36,262 bases of DNA from Yersinia artesiana (GTDB lineage Bacteria > Pseudomonadota > Gammaproteobacteria > Enterobacterales > Enterobacteriaceae). Below are positions 1 to 8,267 of this stretch, piece after piece. Each line of letters begins with the position of its first letter. The stretch's first letter is position 1. Under the pieces are notes generated by a model. The model searched no databases, was not told where the DNA came from, and worked only from the letters and a program-made list of their open reading frames with translations. Location: contig NZ_CACVAD010000045.1 in assembly GCF_902726545.1 (NCBI RefSeq), positions 1 through 36,262 on the forward strand, read 5' to 3'. The translations under genes and the position numbers were made by a program.

Positions 1-311
1 ATTTATGGTAGATATATCACAATCAACATGAAATTATAATTTAATCTCATTCAAATAAATTATTAAACCGGTTTTATTTATTATAGATAGCAGGGTAATA
101 ACATAACCAAATGAAAAACATAACCTAAAACAAAATAAACTTTCCAAAGCACAGTCATTACAATTAAAAGCAGCAAAACGATAAGTTACAGATAAAGTCA
201 ATCATGACAGCAAAAAAATAAATACCATTTTAAATTAATAGAATAATTAATTATTTAAATATTAAATGTGTGATTTTAATTGTTATAAATACGATATTTA
301 ATAGTCATTAA
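1..311. other. AT-rich intergenic stretch without a recognised gene
   Basis: This stretch is very AT-rich, with runs such as taattaattatttaaatatt, and shows no open reading frame with a plausible start and ribosome binding site. It lies beyond the terminator of mtnK. It may be the upstream region of a gene beyond the left edge, but no promoter can be assigned with confidence. Confidence 0.5.
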
Positions 312-344
312 AATAATAAAAACCCCGTATTGCTTAACGGGGTT
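312..344 (-). terminator. Intrinsic terminator after mtnK
   Basis: On the minus strand an 8-bp stem (AACCCCGT at 321-328 pairing with ACGGGGTT at 337-344) with an 8-nt loop is followed by a T-rich tract (complement of 312-320). It lies about 50 bp past the mtnK stop codon, so it fits as the end of the mtnK transcript. Confidence 0.8.
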
Positions 345-394
345 ACTGTATTTTCATTCACATGACTATCACGTTGAGCTATGAATAATCTTTG

Positions 395-1594
395 CTATCC
401 ATTCTGTCTAATACGAGCAATCAAATCATCAATGCTATCTATGCATGGCGCTGCCAAAATCAAAGTACGCCCTAAACTCAAAGCATGCCGCTGGCATGCC
501 CGGCGCATCTCATCATCAGCGATACTATCCAGATCAGCCACATGGGCCAACCCAATGGTGCGTCGGATCAATTCACTACTACAATATCCCACCGCATCTT
601 GCCAAACCTGCTGTAAAAATAGCTGGGCGTAACCCGCCGTTGCCAGCGCTGAGTCTTGTGTTTTTTCCTCGCTTAATGCCAGAAAACGGTGGGCGAAGGT
701 TTCCCATAAGATATGAATATCTTTCAATCGCTGCTCGCGGCCCGCCGCTGCGTCCCTTGGGCCAGCTAACCCCGGCAAACCACAGTAGTTGAGCAGTAAA
801 TTACCCAGTGCGGTGCCCACATCAAAACCGATCGGGCCATAGAAACCAAACTCGGCATCAATGGCTTTCAGCCGCCCCTCGGCAACAAAAATGGAACCGC
901 TGTGAATATCACCGTGCAGTAATGCTTCGGCTTTGCTCAGAAAACGGTGCTTTAACGAAGCGACAGCCAACTTGAGCGCATCATCCTGACGTAATGCCAG
1001 CACGTCTGGCAATAATGCCGGATCGAAATTATTACGCTCATGATCGATGTAAGGGTCAGTAAAGAACAGATCCTCAGTGATTTGGCATAATTCTGGGTTG
1101 GTATAGCGGCTGACTGCGGCCTTTTTAGTTTGGGCCGACTGATAAAAATCGGAGGTATGGAATAAGGTTTGCGCTAAATACTCAGCCAATTGTCCCGCCG
1201 CTTGCGGATAGTATTTTCCCTTAACCAATTCACTGCGCCAGATTTCGTGATCAGATAAGTCCTCCTGAACCATCACCGCCAGCTCGGCATCGTGATGCAG
1301 AACATTAACCGTATGTTGTGGGCAAAATTGGCTGTGGGTTAACAGAGTTTCTGCTTCAATTCTGGCGCGATCCAGGGTCAGCGGCCAAGACTCTCCCACA
1401 CAACGCACATAAGGCAGTGCTTGTTTAACAATCACCCGACTAATCCCGGCAGCATCACGGATTTTAAATACCAGGTTGAGATTGCCATCGCCAATCTCAT
1501 CGGCAGTGACTAAAGATTGCGGGTCAGCGACCTGACCAAATTGGCGAGCATATTCAACGGCATCCGCAGCAGTAAATGTATGGTAGCGCGACAT
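395..1594 (-). CDS. mtnK: S-methyl-5-thioribose kinase
   Basis: Cytosolic kinase that phosphorylates 5-methylthioribose to 5-methylthioribose-1-phosphate with ATP in the methionine salvage pathway. The 399-residue protein has the aminoglycoside-phosphotransferase-like fold signature: the catalytic loop HGDIHSGS with the presumed catalytic base Asp229, followed by the metal-binding segment [16 protein letters not shown]. The ATG at 1594 is chosen over one four codons upstream because the resulting start MSRYHTFT matches the Yersinia family as I recall it and GAGG lies 7 nt ahead. It is transcribed divergently from mtnA, whose product uses the MtnK product. A MetJ-like operator lies between them and an intrinsic terminator follows the gene. 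Confidence 0.95.
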   Translation of the reverse strand: MSRYHTFTAADAVEYARQFGQVADPQSLVTADEIGDGNLNLVFKIRDAAGISRVIVKQALPYVRCVGESWPLTLDRARIEAETLLTHSQFCPQHTVNVLHHDAELAVMVQEDLSDHEIWRSELVKGKYYPQAAGQLAEYLAQTLFHTSDFYQSAQTKKAAVSRYTNPELCQITEDLFFTDPYIDHERNNFDPALLPDVLALRQDDALKLAVASLKHRFLSKAEALLHGDIHSGSIFVAEGRLKAIDAEFGFYGPIGFDVGTALGNLLLNYCGLPGLAGPRDAAAGREQRLKDIHILWETFAHRFLALSEEKTQDSALATAGYAQLFLQQVWQDAVGYCSSELIRRTIGLAHVADLDSIADDEMRRACQRHALSLGRTLILAAPCIDSIDDLIARIRQNG

Positions 1595-1694
1595 CTTCAA
1601 CCTCATTATTCTTTATCTGATTCTGATTCCTCACCGCCAATCATTTGCTTAGCCGTGAAATTATTCCCTGTTTGAGCAAAAAAAATCCGTATTT

Positions 1695-1726
1695 AGGCGT
1701 AAAACCATATAGACGTCTACACATCC
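1695..1726. promoter_or_regulatory. Candidate MetJ operator between mtnK and mtnA
   Basis: Four contiguous octamers compared with the MetJ box AGACGTCT: 1695-1702 (5/8), 1703-1710 (4/8), 1711-1718 (8/8, exact AGACGTCT) and 1719-1726 (5/8). MetJ with S-adenosylmethionine binds tandem boxes cooperatively, so one perfect box flanked by weaker ones is a typical layout. It sits between divergent mtnK and mtnA and could repress both. Individual -10 and -35 elements were not resolved. Confidence 0.7.
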
Positions 1727-1787
1727 GTAAGATATGTTGGCAGAATAAGAAACCAGATGCAATAACGCAACATGGATTTAACTGACA

Positions 1788-2828
1788 ATGCAGACGCTTA
1801 ACACGCTTGATTTACAAACAACCAGCTTAAAGATTGTTGATGGGAAGCTGTGGATACTTGACCAGCAGGCCTTGCCGCAGCGCCAAGAGTGGCTATCTGC
1901 CGATACGGTGGAATTGCTGATTGAACATATTCAAGCGCTGCGCGTACGCGGCGCACCATTGATTGGCTTATCAGCCAGCCTGCTATTAGCTTTGTTGGCA
2001 GAGCGCGGTTTGCCGCAGGCCCCACTGGAACAAGCACTGATTGCGCTGCGAGAATCACGCCCAACCGCAGTGAATTTAATGAATAATCTGGCGCGGATGC
2101 AGCAGGCGTTATTGCAAGCCAATTGGGTCGAAGCCATGACTCACGAAGCATTGCGTCTGGTAGAGGAAGACCGCGAGTTATGTGAGCGCATTGCCCAGCA
2201 TGGGGTGCAATTGGTTAAGCCTGGCAGCAACTTACTCACCCACTGCAACACCGGCGGGCTAGCCACTGCGGGCATTGGTACGGCTATCGGCGTGCTACTG
2301 AAAGCGCATCAGCAAGGTAAGATCAAGCAGGTGTGGGTAGATGAAACCCGCCCATTGTTACAAGGTGGTCGCTTAACAGCCTGGGAGCTAGGTGAATTAG
2401 GTATTCCCTATCAATTAATTTGTGATTCGATGGCGGCCAGCCTGATGGCTCAGGGCCGAGTCGATGCTATCTGGGTGGGCGCTGATCGCATTGCGGCGAA
2501 TGGTGATGTCGCGAATAAAATTGGTACCTACAGTTTGGCCGTATTGGCGCATTATCACCGCATTCCATTCTACGTAGCGGCCCCACATACCACTCATGAT
2601 CCTGACTGCCCGAATGGCGCGGCCATCCCCATAGAGCAACGGGATGCCAGCGAAGTCAAAGGGGTATCTGGCGGTTTCGGTCATTGCCAATGGGCACCAG
2701 AAGATGCGCCGGTGTATAACCCGGCGTTTGATGTTACCCCAGCCGCATTAATCAGTGGCTGGGTGCTAGACAGCGGTGTTATCACACCAGAACAAGTAGC
2801 CGCAGGATTCTTCCAGCCAAAGAATTAG
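1788..2828 (+). CDS. mtnA: S-methyl-5-thioribose-1-phosphate isomerase
   Basis: Isomerises 5-methylthioribose-1-phosphate to the ribulose form, the second committed step of methionine salvage. The 346-residue protein belongs to the eIF2B-related isomerase family. It shows VRGAPLIG near the N-terminus, the HCNTGGLAT segment that carries the catalytic cysteine, and [20 protein letters not shown] with the catalytic aspartate. The ATG at 1788 gives the family N-terminus [10 protein letters not shown]. Its Shine-Dalgarno sequence is weak (GGA about 14 nt upstream). It is divergent from mtnK and convergent with mtnDCB, from which a palindromic repeat separates it. Confidence 0.95.
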   Translation: MQTLNTLDLQTTSLKIVDGKLWILDQQALPQRQEWLSADTVELLIEHIQALRVRGAPLIGLSASLLLALLAERGLPQAPLEQALIALRESRPTAVNLMNNLARMQQALLQANWVEAMTHEALRLVEEDRELCERIAQHGVQLVKPGSNLLTHCNTGGLATAGIGTAIGVLLKAHQQGKIKQVWVDETRPLLQGGRLTAWELGELGIPYQLICDSMAASLMAQGRVDAIWVGADRIAANGDVANKIGTYSLAVLAHYHRIPFYVAAPHTTHDPDCPNGAAIPIEQRDASEVKGVSGGFGHCQWAPEDAPVYNPAFDVTPAALISGWVLDSGVITPEQVAAGFFQPKN

Positions 2829-2865
2829 CCGTATTTGAAATATTATCCTGTCAACAATATTGATA

Positions 2866-2938
2866 AGCGGGGAAATGTACCAGATGGGTCGTAGCGGCGT
2901 GCGCCGCCGGAGCGCCCATCGGTGCAGTCACCCCGCCA
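2866..2938 (+). repeat. Palindromic intergenic repeat, copy 1
   Basis: Imperfect palindrome of about 70 bp between the convergent genes mtnA and mtnD. The outer arms are GCGGGG (2867-2872) and CCCCGC (2931-2936). An inner stem is ATGGG...CCCAT, and a central hairpin is GCGGC-GTGC-GCCGC. Related copies are at 12648-12721, 25812-25876 (inverted) and 34896-34967, and the stems show compensating base changes between copies. It lies 33 bp past the mtnD stop. It does not resemble the ERIC element also present in this window. Confidence 0.8.
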
Positions 2939-2970
2939 GCCCCGGTGTTAACTAATATAGGTTTTGTATT

Positions 2971-3513
2971 TTAGTCTAAGCGCGGATAGGCATCGGCTAT
3001 CTTATCGCCGGTAAAACGCGCCACCCAACCCTCTGGATTATCAAATACCCGAATAGCGGTAAAATTCGGTTTAGAGCCCATATCAAACCAATGCGGCGTA
3101 TCGGCCGGAACTGACAGCAAGTCATTCTTTTCGCAAAGAATTTGGTAAATTTTATCATTGAGATGCAAGCAAAATAACCCGGTTCCTTCGACGAAGAAAC
3201 GCACTTCATCTTCACCGTGGGTATGTTCTGATAAGAATTTCTCGCGCAATACTTCACGCTGCTCATTATCAGGACGCATACTGATCACATCCCAGCTCTG
3301 ATAGCCCTTTTCCGCTACCAACCGGTCAATTTCATGCTGATATGCTGCAATCACGGCCTCCGGTTGTGGGTTCTCGCCCAGTTCGCGATCCGCCTGCCAG
3401 CGCTCAAATCTTACGCCAATCGCGGTCAATTGCTGTTGAATTTCCTCAGCATCGCAGCTTTGCCACAGCGGCTGTTCTGGCTGCTCATCACTAAAAATGG
3501 TTAATCCGCTCAT
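2971..3513 (-). CDS. mtnD: Acireductone dioxygenase
   Basis: Cupin-fold metal enzyme that oxidises the acireductone made by MtnC. The Fe2+ form gives 2-oxo-4-methylthiobutanoate plus formate on the way to methionine; the Ni2+ form gives an off-pathway product with CO. In this 180-residue protein the metal ligands are visible as His97, His99 and Glu103 in [11 protein letters not shown], and His141 in TPHWFD, the same spacing as in the Klebsiella enzyme. Its start overlaps the mtnC stop by 4 bp (ATGA), so it is the last gene of a translationally coupled mtnB-mtnC-mtnD operon. A palindromic repeat follows the stop codon. Confidence 0.95.
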   Translation of the reverse strand: MSGLTIFSDEQPEQPLWQSCDAEEIQQQLTAIGVRFERWQADRELGENPQPEAVIAAYQHEIDRLVAEKGYQSWDVISMRPDNEQREVLREKFLSEHTHGEDEVRFFVEGTGLFCLHLNDKIYQILCEKNDLLSVPADTPHWFDMGSKPNFTAIRVFDNPEGWVARFTGDKIADAYPRLD

Positions 3514-4199
3514 GCTGTAAAGCCCTCTATGTCTATTTCATCAAAACGGCTGACTTGGGGATGACGGCTTTCGCTGTCGGGAAGATCTCGAATCAACTGA
3601 CAAGTCTGCCAACCGGCAAGCTGTGCGGCATCCAATTCCTGGCGGATATCAGATAAAAACAGCAATGCTTGCGGGGCAATAGCCAACTGATTGGCAATGT
3701 TTTGGTAAGCGCTAACTTCGCGCTTTGCCCCAACATGGGTATCAAAATAACCACTGAATAATGGCTGTAAATCACCTGCATCACTGTAACCAAACAATAA
3801 TTTCTGAGCATCAACCGAACCGGATGAATAGACATACAACTTCAGCCCTTGCTGTTGCCAATCAGCCAGTTGCGGCGCAACATCAGGGTACAGATGGCCA
3901 CGAAAATCACCTTGCAGATAACCGCTGCGCCAAATAATGCCCTGAATGGCTTTTAGCGCAGTAGATTTGCGGTCTTCATCCATAAAACCGTGCAATGTAG
4001 TAATCAGAGTTTCAATATCTGCATCCGGTTGTTCAATCTCGCGTCGCAAGCTGAGCAATGCGTTCGCAACCTCTTCATCCTGCTGATGTTGACGTAAAAA
4101 AGGCGTCAGCCGCTCACGGGCATAGGGAAACAACACTTGGTGGACAAAGCGGATGTCGGTGGTGGTGCCTTCAATATCGGTCACTATTGCCTGAATCAT
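3510..4199 (-). CDS. mtnC: Enolase-phosphatase E1 (2,3-diketo-5-methylthiopentyl-1-phosphate enolase/phosphatase)
   Basis: Bifunctional haloacid-dehalogenase-superfamily enzyme that enolises and then dephosphorylates 2,3-diketo-5-methylthiopentyl-1-phosphate to the acireductone used by MtnD. Motif I appears as [13 protein letters not shown] near the N-terminus (Asp8 nucleophile, with Glu10 in place of the usual second Asp, as is typical of this family). Motif II is [12 protein letters not shown] and the later acidic motif is [13 protein letters not shown]. The 229-residue length is normal for the family. It overlaps mtnB and mtnD by 4 bp each, indicating translational coupling. Confidence 0.95.
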   Translation of the reverse strand: MIQAIVTDIEGTTTDIRFVHQVLFPYARERLTPFLRQHQQDEEVANALLSLRREIEQPDADIETLITTLHGFMDEDRKSTALKAIQGIIWRSGYLQGDFRGHLYPDVAPQLADWQQQGLKLYVYSSGSVDAQKLLFGYSDAGDLQPLFSGYFDTHVGAKREVSAYQNIANQLAIAPQALLFLSDIRQELDAAQLAGWQTCQLIRDLPDSESRHPQVSRFDEIDIEGFTA

Positions 4200-4828
4200 T
4201 TTGCCCCCACGTTAAAATTGGCATCCAACAGACGGCGTTGTAGTTCACACTGGAACAAAAACTCCAGCCCTTCCAAATGACGGCGGGCTTCAGACACACT
4301 ATTTCCCCAACAATACAAACCATGGCCACGGACTAAAAAGCCATAACGTAATGGATGATTATCAGCCAGCGCGGCAACTCGCTGTGCCAAGGCCGGGATA
4401 TCCTGATCATTATCGAAGATGGGGATCACCACGCTATCCAGATGGCTGCGTTGCCCCGAGAGGGATTTCTGCATCTCGTAGCCGTGCAATACCAACTCAT
4501 TGCTACGCTCGACGCGCGATAGCACCGTAGCATTCACCGAGTGAGTATGTAATACCGCATTGATTTCAGGGTACAGCCGATAAAGCAGGGTATGCAGGCC
4601 CGTTTCCGCTGACGGGGTACGCCCGCTGGGAACATGGTTATTGGCCGTCTCCACCAGCAAAAAATCATCCGCAGTCAAACTCCCTTTATCTTTGCCCGAC
4701 TCCGTAACCAAACATTGAGCGGAATCCAGTCGCAGGGACATATTGCCGCCGGTCGCTGGGCACCAGCCCTTCTCGCCAATCCAGTGGCAGGCGGCTAGCA
4801 GCGCGCCGAGTTGTACATTTTCTGTCAT
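4196..4828 (-). CDS. mtnB: Methylthioribulose-1-phosphate dehydratase
   Basis: Class II aldolase-like zinc enzyme that dehydrates 5-methylthioribulose-1-phosphate to the diketone used by MtnC. Zinc ligand motifs [10 protein letters not shown] and HGHGLYCWG are present. A longer reading frame starts at 4885, but the ATG at 4828 is preferred: it gives the family N-terminus [11 protein letters not shown] and has AGGGA 7 nt upstream. The 210-residue product is first in the mtnB-mtnC-mtnD operon. The upstream region shared with divergent mtnE carries three tandem MetJ-like boxes and a good sigma-70 promoter for this direction (ATGACA, 18 bp, TAAAAT at 4951-4922). Confidence 0.93.
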   Translation of the reverse strand: MTENVQLGALLAACHWIGEKGWCPATGGNMSLRLDSAQCLVTESGKDKGSLTADDFLLVETANNHVPSGRTPSAETGLHTLLYRLYPEINAVLHTHSVNATVLSRVERSNELVLHGYEMQKSLSGQRSHLDSVVIPIFDNDQDIPALAQRVAALADNHPLRYGFLVRGHGLYCWGNSVSEARRHLEGLEFLFQCELQRRLLDANFNVGAK

Positions 4829-4921
4829 TGCATATCCCTGTTGTGGTGTTGATGTGCTGTGGCATGCTGCCACTGCAATCGGCATGACGACATTTGTTAG
4901 CGCAAAAAAATCATTAGCACA

Positions 4922-5008
4922 ATTTTATCTATGCTTAGCCAATTTTGTCATTTAGCCGTTTAAACATCTAAGCGTCTTGATTGCCAAATCTTAACATCGT
5001 GTTATATT
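4922..5008. promoter_or_regulatory. Divergent promoters with three tandem MetJ boxes between mtnB and mtnE
   Basis: Three adjacent octamers at 4954-4961 (AGCCGTTT), 4962-4969 (AAACATCT) and 4970-4977 (AAGCGTCT) each match the MetJ box AGACGTCT at 6 of 8 positions. Toward mtnB, the minus strand has ATGACA (4951-4946), 18 bp, TAAAAT (4927-4922). Toward mtnE, the plus strand has TTGCCA (4981-4986), 16 bp, TATATT (5003-5008). The operator lies between the two -35 elements, so one MetJ complex could repress both directions. That methionine salvage belongs to the MetJ regulon here is an inference from these boxes. Confidence 0.72.
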
Positions 5009-5044
5009 GACAGCAACATACAGCGCCAGGAGTATTCACCTGCC

Positions 5045-6205
5045 ATGAGCACTTTATCTTTTATTCCAGACAGTAAATTACCCGCACAGGGCACCACAAT
5101 CTTTACGCAAATGAGTGCATTGGCGCAAAAACATCAAGCAATTAACCTGTCACAAGGCTTCCCTGATTTTGATGGCCCAGATTATTTAAAACAACGATTA
5201 GCCTATCATGTTAGTCAGGGCGCAAACCAATATGCCCCAATGACCGGCGTCGCACCGCTACGCACCGCCATCGCCGAGAAAACAGCTAAAATCTATGGCT
5301 GGAAACCCGATGCCGATAGCGAAGTCACTGTCACCACCGGTGCCAGCGAAGCTCTCTTTGCCGCCATTACCGCGCTGGTTCGCCCAGGTGACGAAGTTAT
5401 TTGCTTCGATCCCAGCTATGACAGTTATGCCCCAGTGGTTAAATTGGCCGGCGGCATACTCAAACGCATTGCGCTTAAACCTCCCGCATTCAACACCGAC
5501 TGGGCTGAGTTTGCTGATTTGATATCTGAACGCACCCGATTGGTGATTGTGAATACGCCACATAACCCCTCGGCGACAGTTTGGCGCGCAGCAGATTTTG
5601 AACAATTGTGGCAAGTGATTGCTGAGCGCAATATTTATGTTCTCAGTGACGAAGTATACGAACACATCTGTTTCAGTGCGGCAGGTCATGCCAGTGTGTT
5701 GGCCCATCCACAATTGCGCCAGCGGGCTATTGCCGTCTCCTCTTTCGGCAAAACTTTTCATATGACCGGCTGGAAAGCAGGTTATTGCATCGCCCCCGCA
5801 GCGATCAGTGCCGAAGTGCGCAAAATTCACCAATATTTGACATTTTCGGTGTGTACTCCAGTCCAGTTAGCACTGGCGGACATGCTGAATAGCGAACCGG
5901 AACATTGGCAACAATTGCCGGAATTCTACCGCGCGCGCCGCGATCGATTCGTCAATGCGCTGTCAGCCAGCCGATTCAACATTCTGCCCAGCGAAGGAAC
6001 CTACTTCTTGTTGGCCGACTACAGCGCTATTTCTGATCTCGACGATGTTGAGTTCTGCAAATGGCTCACCGAACACGTAGGTGTCGCCGCCATACCTTTA
6101 TCAGTATTCTGCGCAGGCCCATTCCCCCATAAATTAATCCGGTTGTGCTTCGCCAAACAGGATGCCACGCTGGATGCTGCTGCGGAGCGATTGTGTCAAC
6201 TTTAA
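5045..6205 (+). CDS. mtnE: Methionine aminotransferase (PLP-dependent, class I)
   Basis: Transaminates 2-oxo-4-methylthiobutanoate to methionine, the last step of the salvage cycle; it is equivalent to E. coli YbdL. The 386-residue class I/II aminotransferase has QGFPDFDGP near the N-terminus, TGASEALFAAI in the cofactor region, NTPHNPSATVW, the PLP-binding SDEVYEH (Asp202, Tyr205) and the Schiff-base lysine Lys236 in SSFGKTFHMTGWKAGY. GGAG lies about 12 nt before the ATG, rather far. The next gene starts inside its last codons and encodes an omega-amidase, which points to glutamine as amino donor. It is divergent from mtnBCD across a MetJ-box operator. Confidence 0.9.
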   Translation: MSTLSFIPDSKLPAQGTTIFTQMSALAQKHQAINLSQGFPDFDGPDYLKQRLAYHVSQGANQYAPMTGVAPLRTAIAEKTAKIYGWKPDADSEVTVTTGASEALFAAITALVRPGDEVICFDPSYDSYAPVVKLAGGILKRIALKPPAFNTDWAEFADLISERTRLVIVNTPHNPSATVWRAADFEQLWQVIAERNIYVLSDEVYEHICFSAAGHASVLAHPQLRQRAIAVSSFGKTFHMTGWKAGYCIAPAAISAEVRKIHQYLTFSVCTPVQLALADMLNSEPEHWQQLPEFYRARRDRFVNALSASRFNILPSEGTYFLLADYSAISDLDDVEFCKWLTEHVGVAAIPLSVFCAGPFPHKLIRLCFAKQDATLDAAAERLCQL

Positions 6206-6963
6206 AACTAACTCTGCTGCAACAACCGCTGGTGTGGCTGGATGCTCAGGCGAATCTACGCCACTTTGACATGTTGCTGGAATCCATACAGCAGCGTGAT
6301 GTGATTGTATTGCCGGAAATGTTTACCACCGGTTTCGCGATGAATGCCGCTGAAAATGCATTGCCAGAAACTGAGGTTATTGATTGGTTACGCCACTGGT
6401 CGGTGCGCACCAATGCCCTGATTGGCGGCAGCGTAGCTCTGAATACCCCTGACGGCGCGGTTAACCGTTTTCTGTTGGTGCAGCCAGATGGGACAATCCA
6501 TCACTATGACAAACGCCACTTATTCCGTATGGCTGGTGAGCACCATCACTACCTGGCGGGTAAAGAGCGTAAAGTTGTTGAGTGGCGCGGCTGGCGAATT
6601 CTGCCGCAAGTCTGTTATGACCTGCGCTTTCCAGTGTGGTCGCGCAATCAGCAAGATTATGATTTAGCGCTGTATGTCGCTAACTGGCCTGCCGCCCGCG
6701 CTAAACATTGGCAAACGCTACTGGCGGCGCGAGCAATAGAAAATCAGGCTTATGTCGCCGGCTGCAATCGGGTTGGTGATGATGATAATGGCCATCATTA
6801 TCAGGGTGATAGTGTGATTTTGGATGCCCAGGGTGAGATTCTGACCCAGGCAGAACTGGGGCAAGCGGCGCGACTGGATGCGGAGTTGTCTCTAGAAACT
6901 TTACAAGCCTATCGGGAAAGGTTTCCGGCTTTCCACGATACCGATAAGTTTTTGTTGTTGTAA
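6193..6963 (+). CDS. Omega-amidase (nitrilase superfamily, YafV/MtnU type)
   Basis: Nitrilase-family amidase likely to hydrolyse 2-oxoglutaramate, the by-product of glutamine transamination, to 2-oxoglutarate and ammonia. The catalytic triad is visible: Glu42 (LPEMF), Lys107 (YDKRHLFRM) and Cys141 (VCYDLRFPVWSRN). I chose the GTG at 6193, which has GGAG 5 nt upstream and gives 256 residues, the same length as E. coli YafV; an in-frame start at 6145 would add an unrelated 16 residues. The start overlaps mtnE by 13 bp, so the two are probably translated together. In Bacillus the corresponding gene (mtnU/ykrU) also sits in the methionine salvage locus. Confidence 0.9.
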   Translation: MSTLKLTLLQQPLVWLDAQANLRHFDMLLESIQQRDVIVLPEMFTTGFAMNAAENALPETEVIDWLRHWSVRTNALIGGSVALNTPDGAVNRFLLVQPDGTIHHYDKRHLFRMAGEHHHYLAGKERKVVEWRGWRILPQVCYDLRFPVWSRNQQDYDLALYVANWPAARAKHWQTLLAARAIENQAYVAGCNRVGDDDNGHHYQGDSVILDAQGEILTQAELGQAARLDAELSLETLQAYRERFPAFHDTDKFLLL

Positions 6964-6974
6964 ATGCGGAACGA

Positions 6975-7003
6975 TGGGGAGCAGGCGACAAAACGACTCC
7001 CCA
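6975..7003. terminator. Hairpin between convergent omega-amidase and hpxK genes
   Basis: A 7-bp perfect stem (TGGGGAG 6975-6981, CTCCCCA 6997-7003) with a 15-nt loop fills the short gap between two convergent stop codons. No clear U-tract follows in either direction, so it may be a weak bidirectional terminator. Confidence 0.45.
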
Positions 7004-7010
7004 AATACGT

Positions 7011-8267
7011 TTAACTTAGCGCCCACGACAACACCGTTTCCAGATAAGCCTGAATCCCCATTGCCACATCACTGCAAGTCACTGATTCATCGGGATGATG
7101 ACTGATCCCGCCTTTGCAGCGCACAAATAACATCCCGACCGGCCAACACTCCGCCACTGCAATGGCGTCATGACCTGCGCCGCTGGGCAGCGCTAATGAG
7201 CGCCCCTGCACCCGACTCACACTGGCACTAATGTGTTGCTGCAAATTATCATCACAGCCAGTTGCATTGATATGGTAAAACTCTTGCGCTGCAAAAGTCA
7301 GACCACGGCGCGCCGCTATCACCTCAGCTTGCGCCAATAAATCGGCCAATAACTTGCTGACACTACTGTCCTGCGGGCCTCGAATATCCAGAGTCAGCTT
7401 CACCTCCCCCGCAATCACATTCACCGCACCGGGCAAACAGGTCAGAGCCCCCACCGTCGCCACCAAATGCTCGCCATAACTCTCGGCTAGCCGCTCAACG
7501 GAACACATCCATTCAGCAGCACCGGCTAATGCATCCTGCCGCTGCCCCATTGGCACGGTACCGGCATGACCTGCCAGCCCGGTAAAGTGGCAATTCAGAC
7601 GACGAGCACCATTAATCGCGCTCACCACGCCCAATGCCAAACCGGCCTGTTCCAAACACGGCCCTTGCTCAATATGCAATTCAAGATAGGCACAGAAATC
7701 GCGGGTTGCCCGCTGCGCCTGTGCAACCGCCATCGGATCGAGGCCGACATTCGCCATCGCCTGCGCCACACTGACCCCCTCGGCATCGGTTTTACTCAAC
7801 CAATCTGCGGGCCAACGACCGGTAATCCCTTTACTGCCGAGCAACGTGATGCCAAACCGCGTCCCTTCTTCGTCGGCAAAACCAATCACCTCAATGGCAA
7901 CCGGTAAGCGCCGCTGCTGGCGATGCAAGTACCCCACCACCTCCAGCGCACTTAATACTCCCAACATGCCATCATAACGGCCGGCATTGCGCACTGTATC
8001 AAGATGAGAACCCAGTAATATGGCTGGTGCATCGGATTGCAAACCCTCATAACGGCCACAGATATTTCCGACAGGATCCTGCCAAACCTGCATGCCAACC
8101 GCCCGCATCCATTCCCCCACTTGCTGATTTGCCCGCAAATGCTCAGGAGACAAATACACTCGCGTCAGCATATCGGGGGACTCACTGATTGCCGCCAGCA
8201 CATCACAACGGGCTAATACCCGTAATGCGGCTTGCTCTGCCTCGGCATCAGGCAGGGTAACGGCCAT
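7011..8267 (-). CDS. hpxK: Allantoate amidohydrolase-like M20-family enzyme
   Basis: Binuclear metallohydrolase of the Zn-dependent M20 / allantoate amidohydrolase and N-carbamoyl amino acid hydrolase group. Metal-binding motifs are LGSHLDTV (His88), RYDGMLG (Asp99), ADEEGTRFG (Glu133/134) and LELHIEQGP (His198); SGAGHDAIA and KGGISHHPDES lie near the C-terminus. In the Hpx pathway of Klebsiella the equivalent converts allantoate to ureidoglycine with release of ammonia and CO2. At 418 residues it has normal length. It is the last gene of the six-gene operon, and its ATG overlaps the hpxJ stop (TGATG). Family members cannot be told apart by motifs alone, but the adjacent aminotransferase favours the ureide role. 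Confidence 0.85.
   Translation of the reverse strand: MAVTLPDAEAEQAALRVLARCDVLAAISESPDMLTRVYLSPEHLRANQQVGEWMRAVGMQVWQDPVGNICGRYEGLQSDAPAILLGSHLDTVRNAGRYDGMLGVLSALEVVGYLHRQQRRLPVAIEVIGFADEEGTRFGITLLGSKGITGRWPADWLSKTDAEGVSVAQAMANVGLDPMAVAQAQRATRDFCAYLELHIEQGPCLEQAGLALGVVSAINGARRLNCHFTGLAGHAGTVPMGQRQDALAGAAEWMCSVERLAESYGEHLVATVGALTCLPGAVNVIAGEVKLTLDIRGPQDSSVSKLLADLLAQAEVIAARRGLTFAAQEFYHINATGCDDNLQQHISASVSRVQGRSLALPSGAGHDAIAVAECWPVGMLFVRCKGGISHHPDESVTCSDVAMGIQAYLETVLSWALS

Noticed and set aside
1772-1801. A nine-codon frame (ATG at 1772) overlapping the mtnA start, possibly a leader peptide
   Set aside because: It has no Shine-Dalgarno sequence, no attenuator structure and no codon bias linked to methionine, so chance is the simplest explanation.
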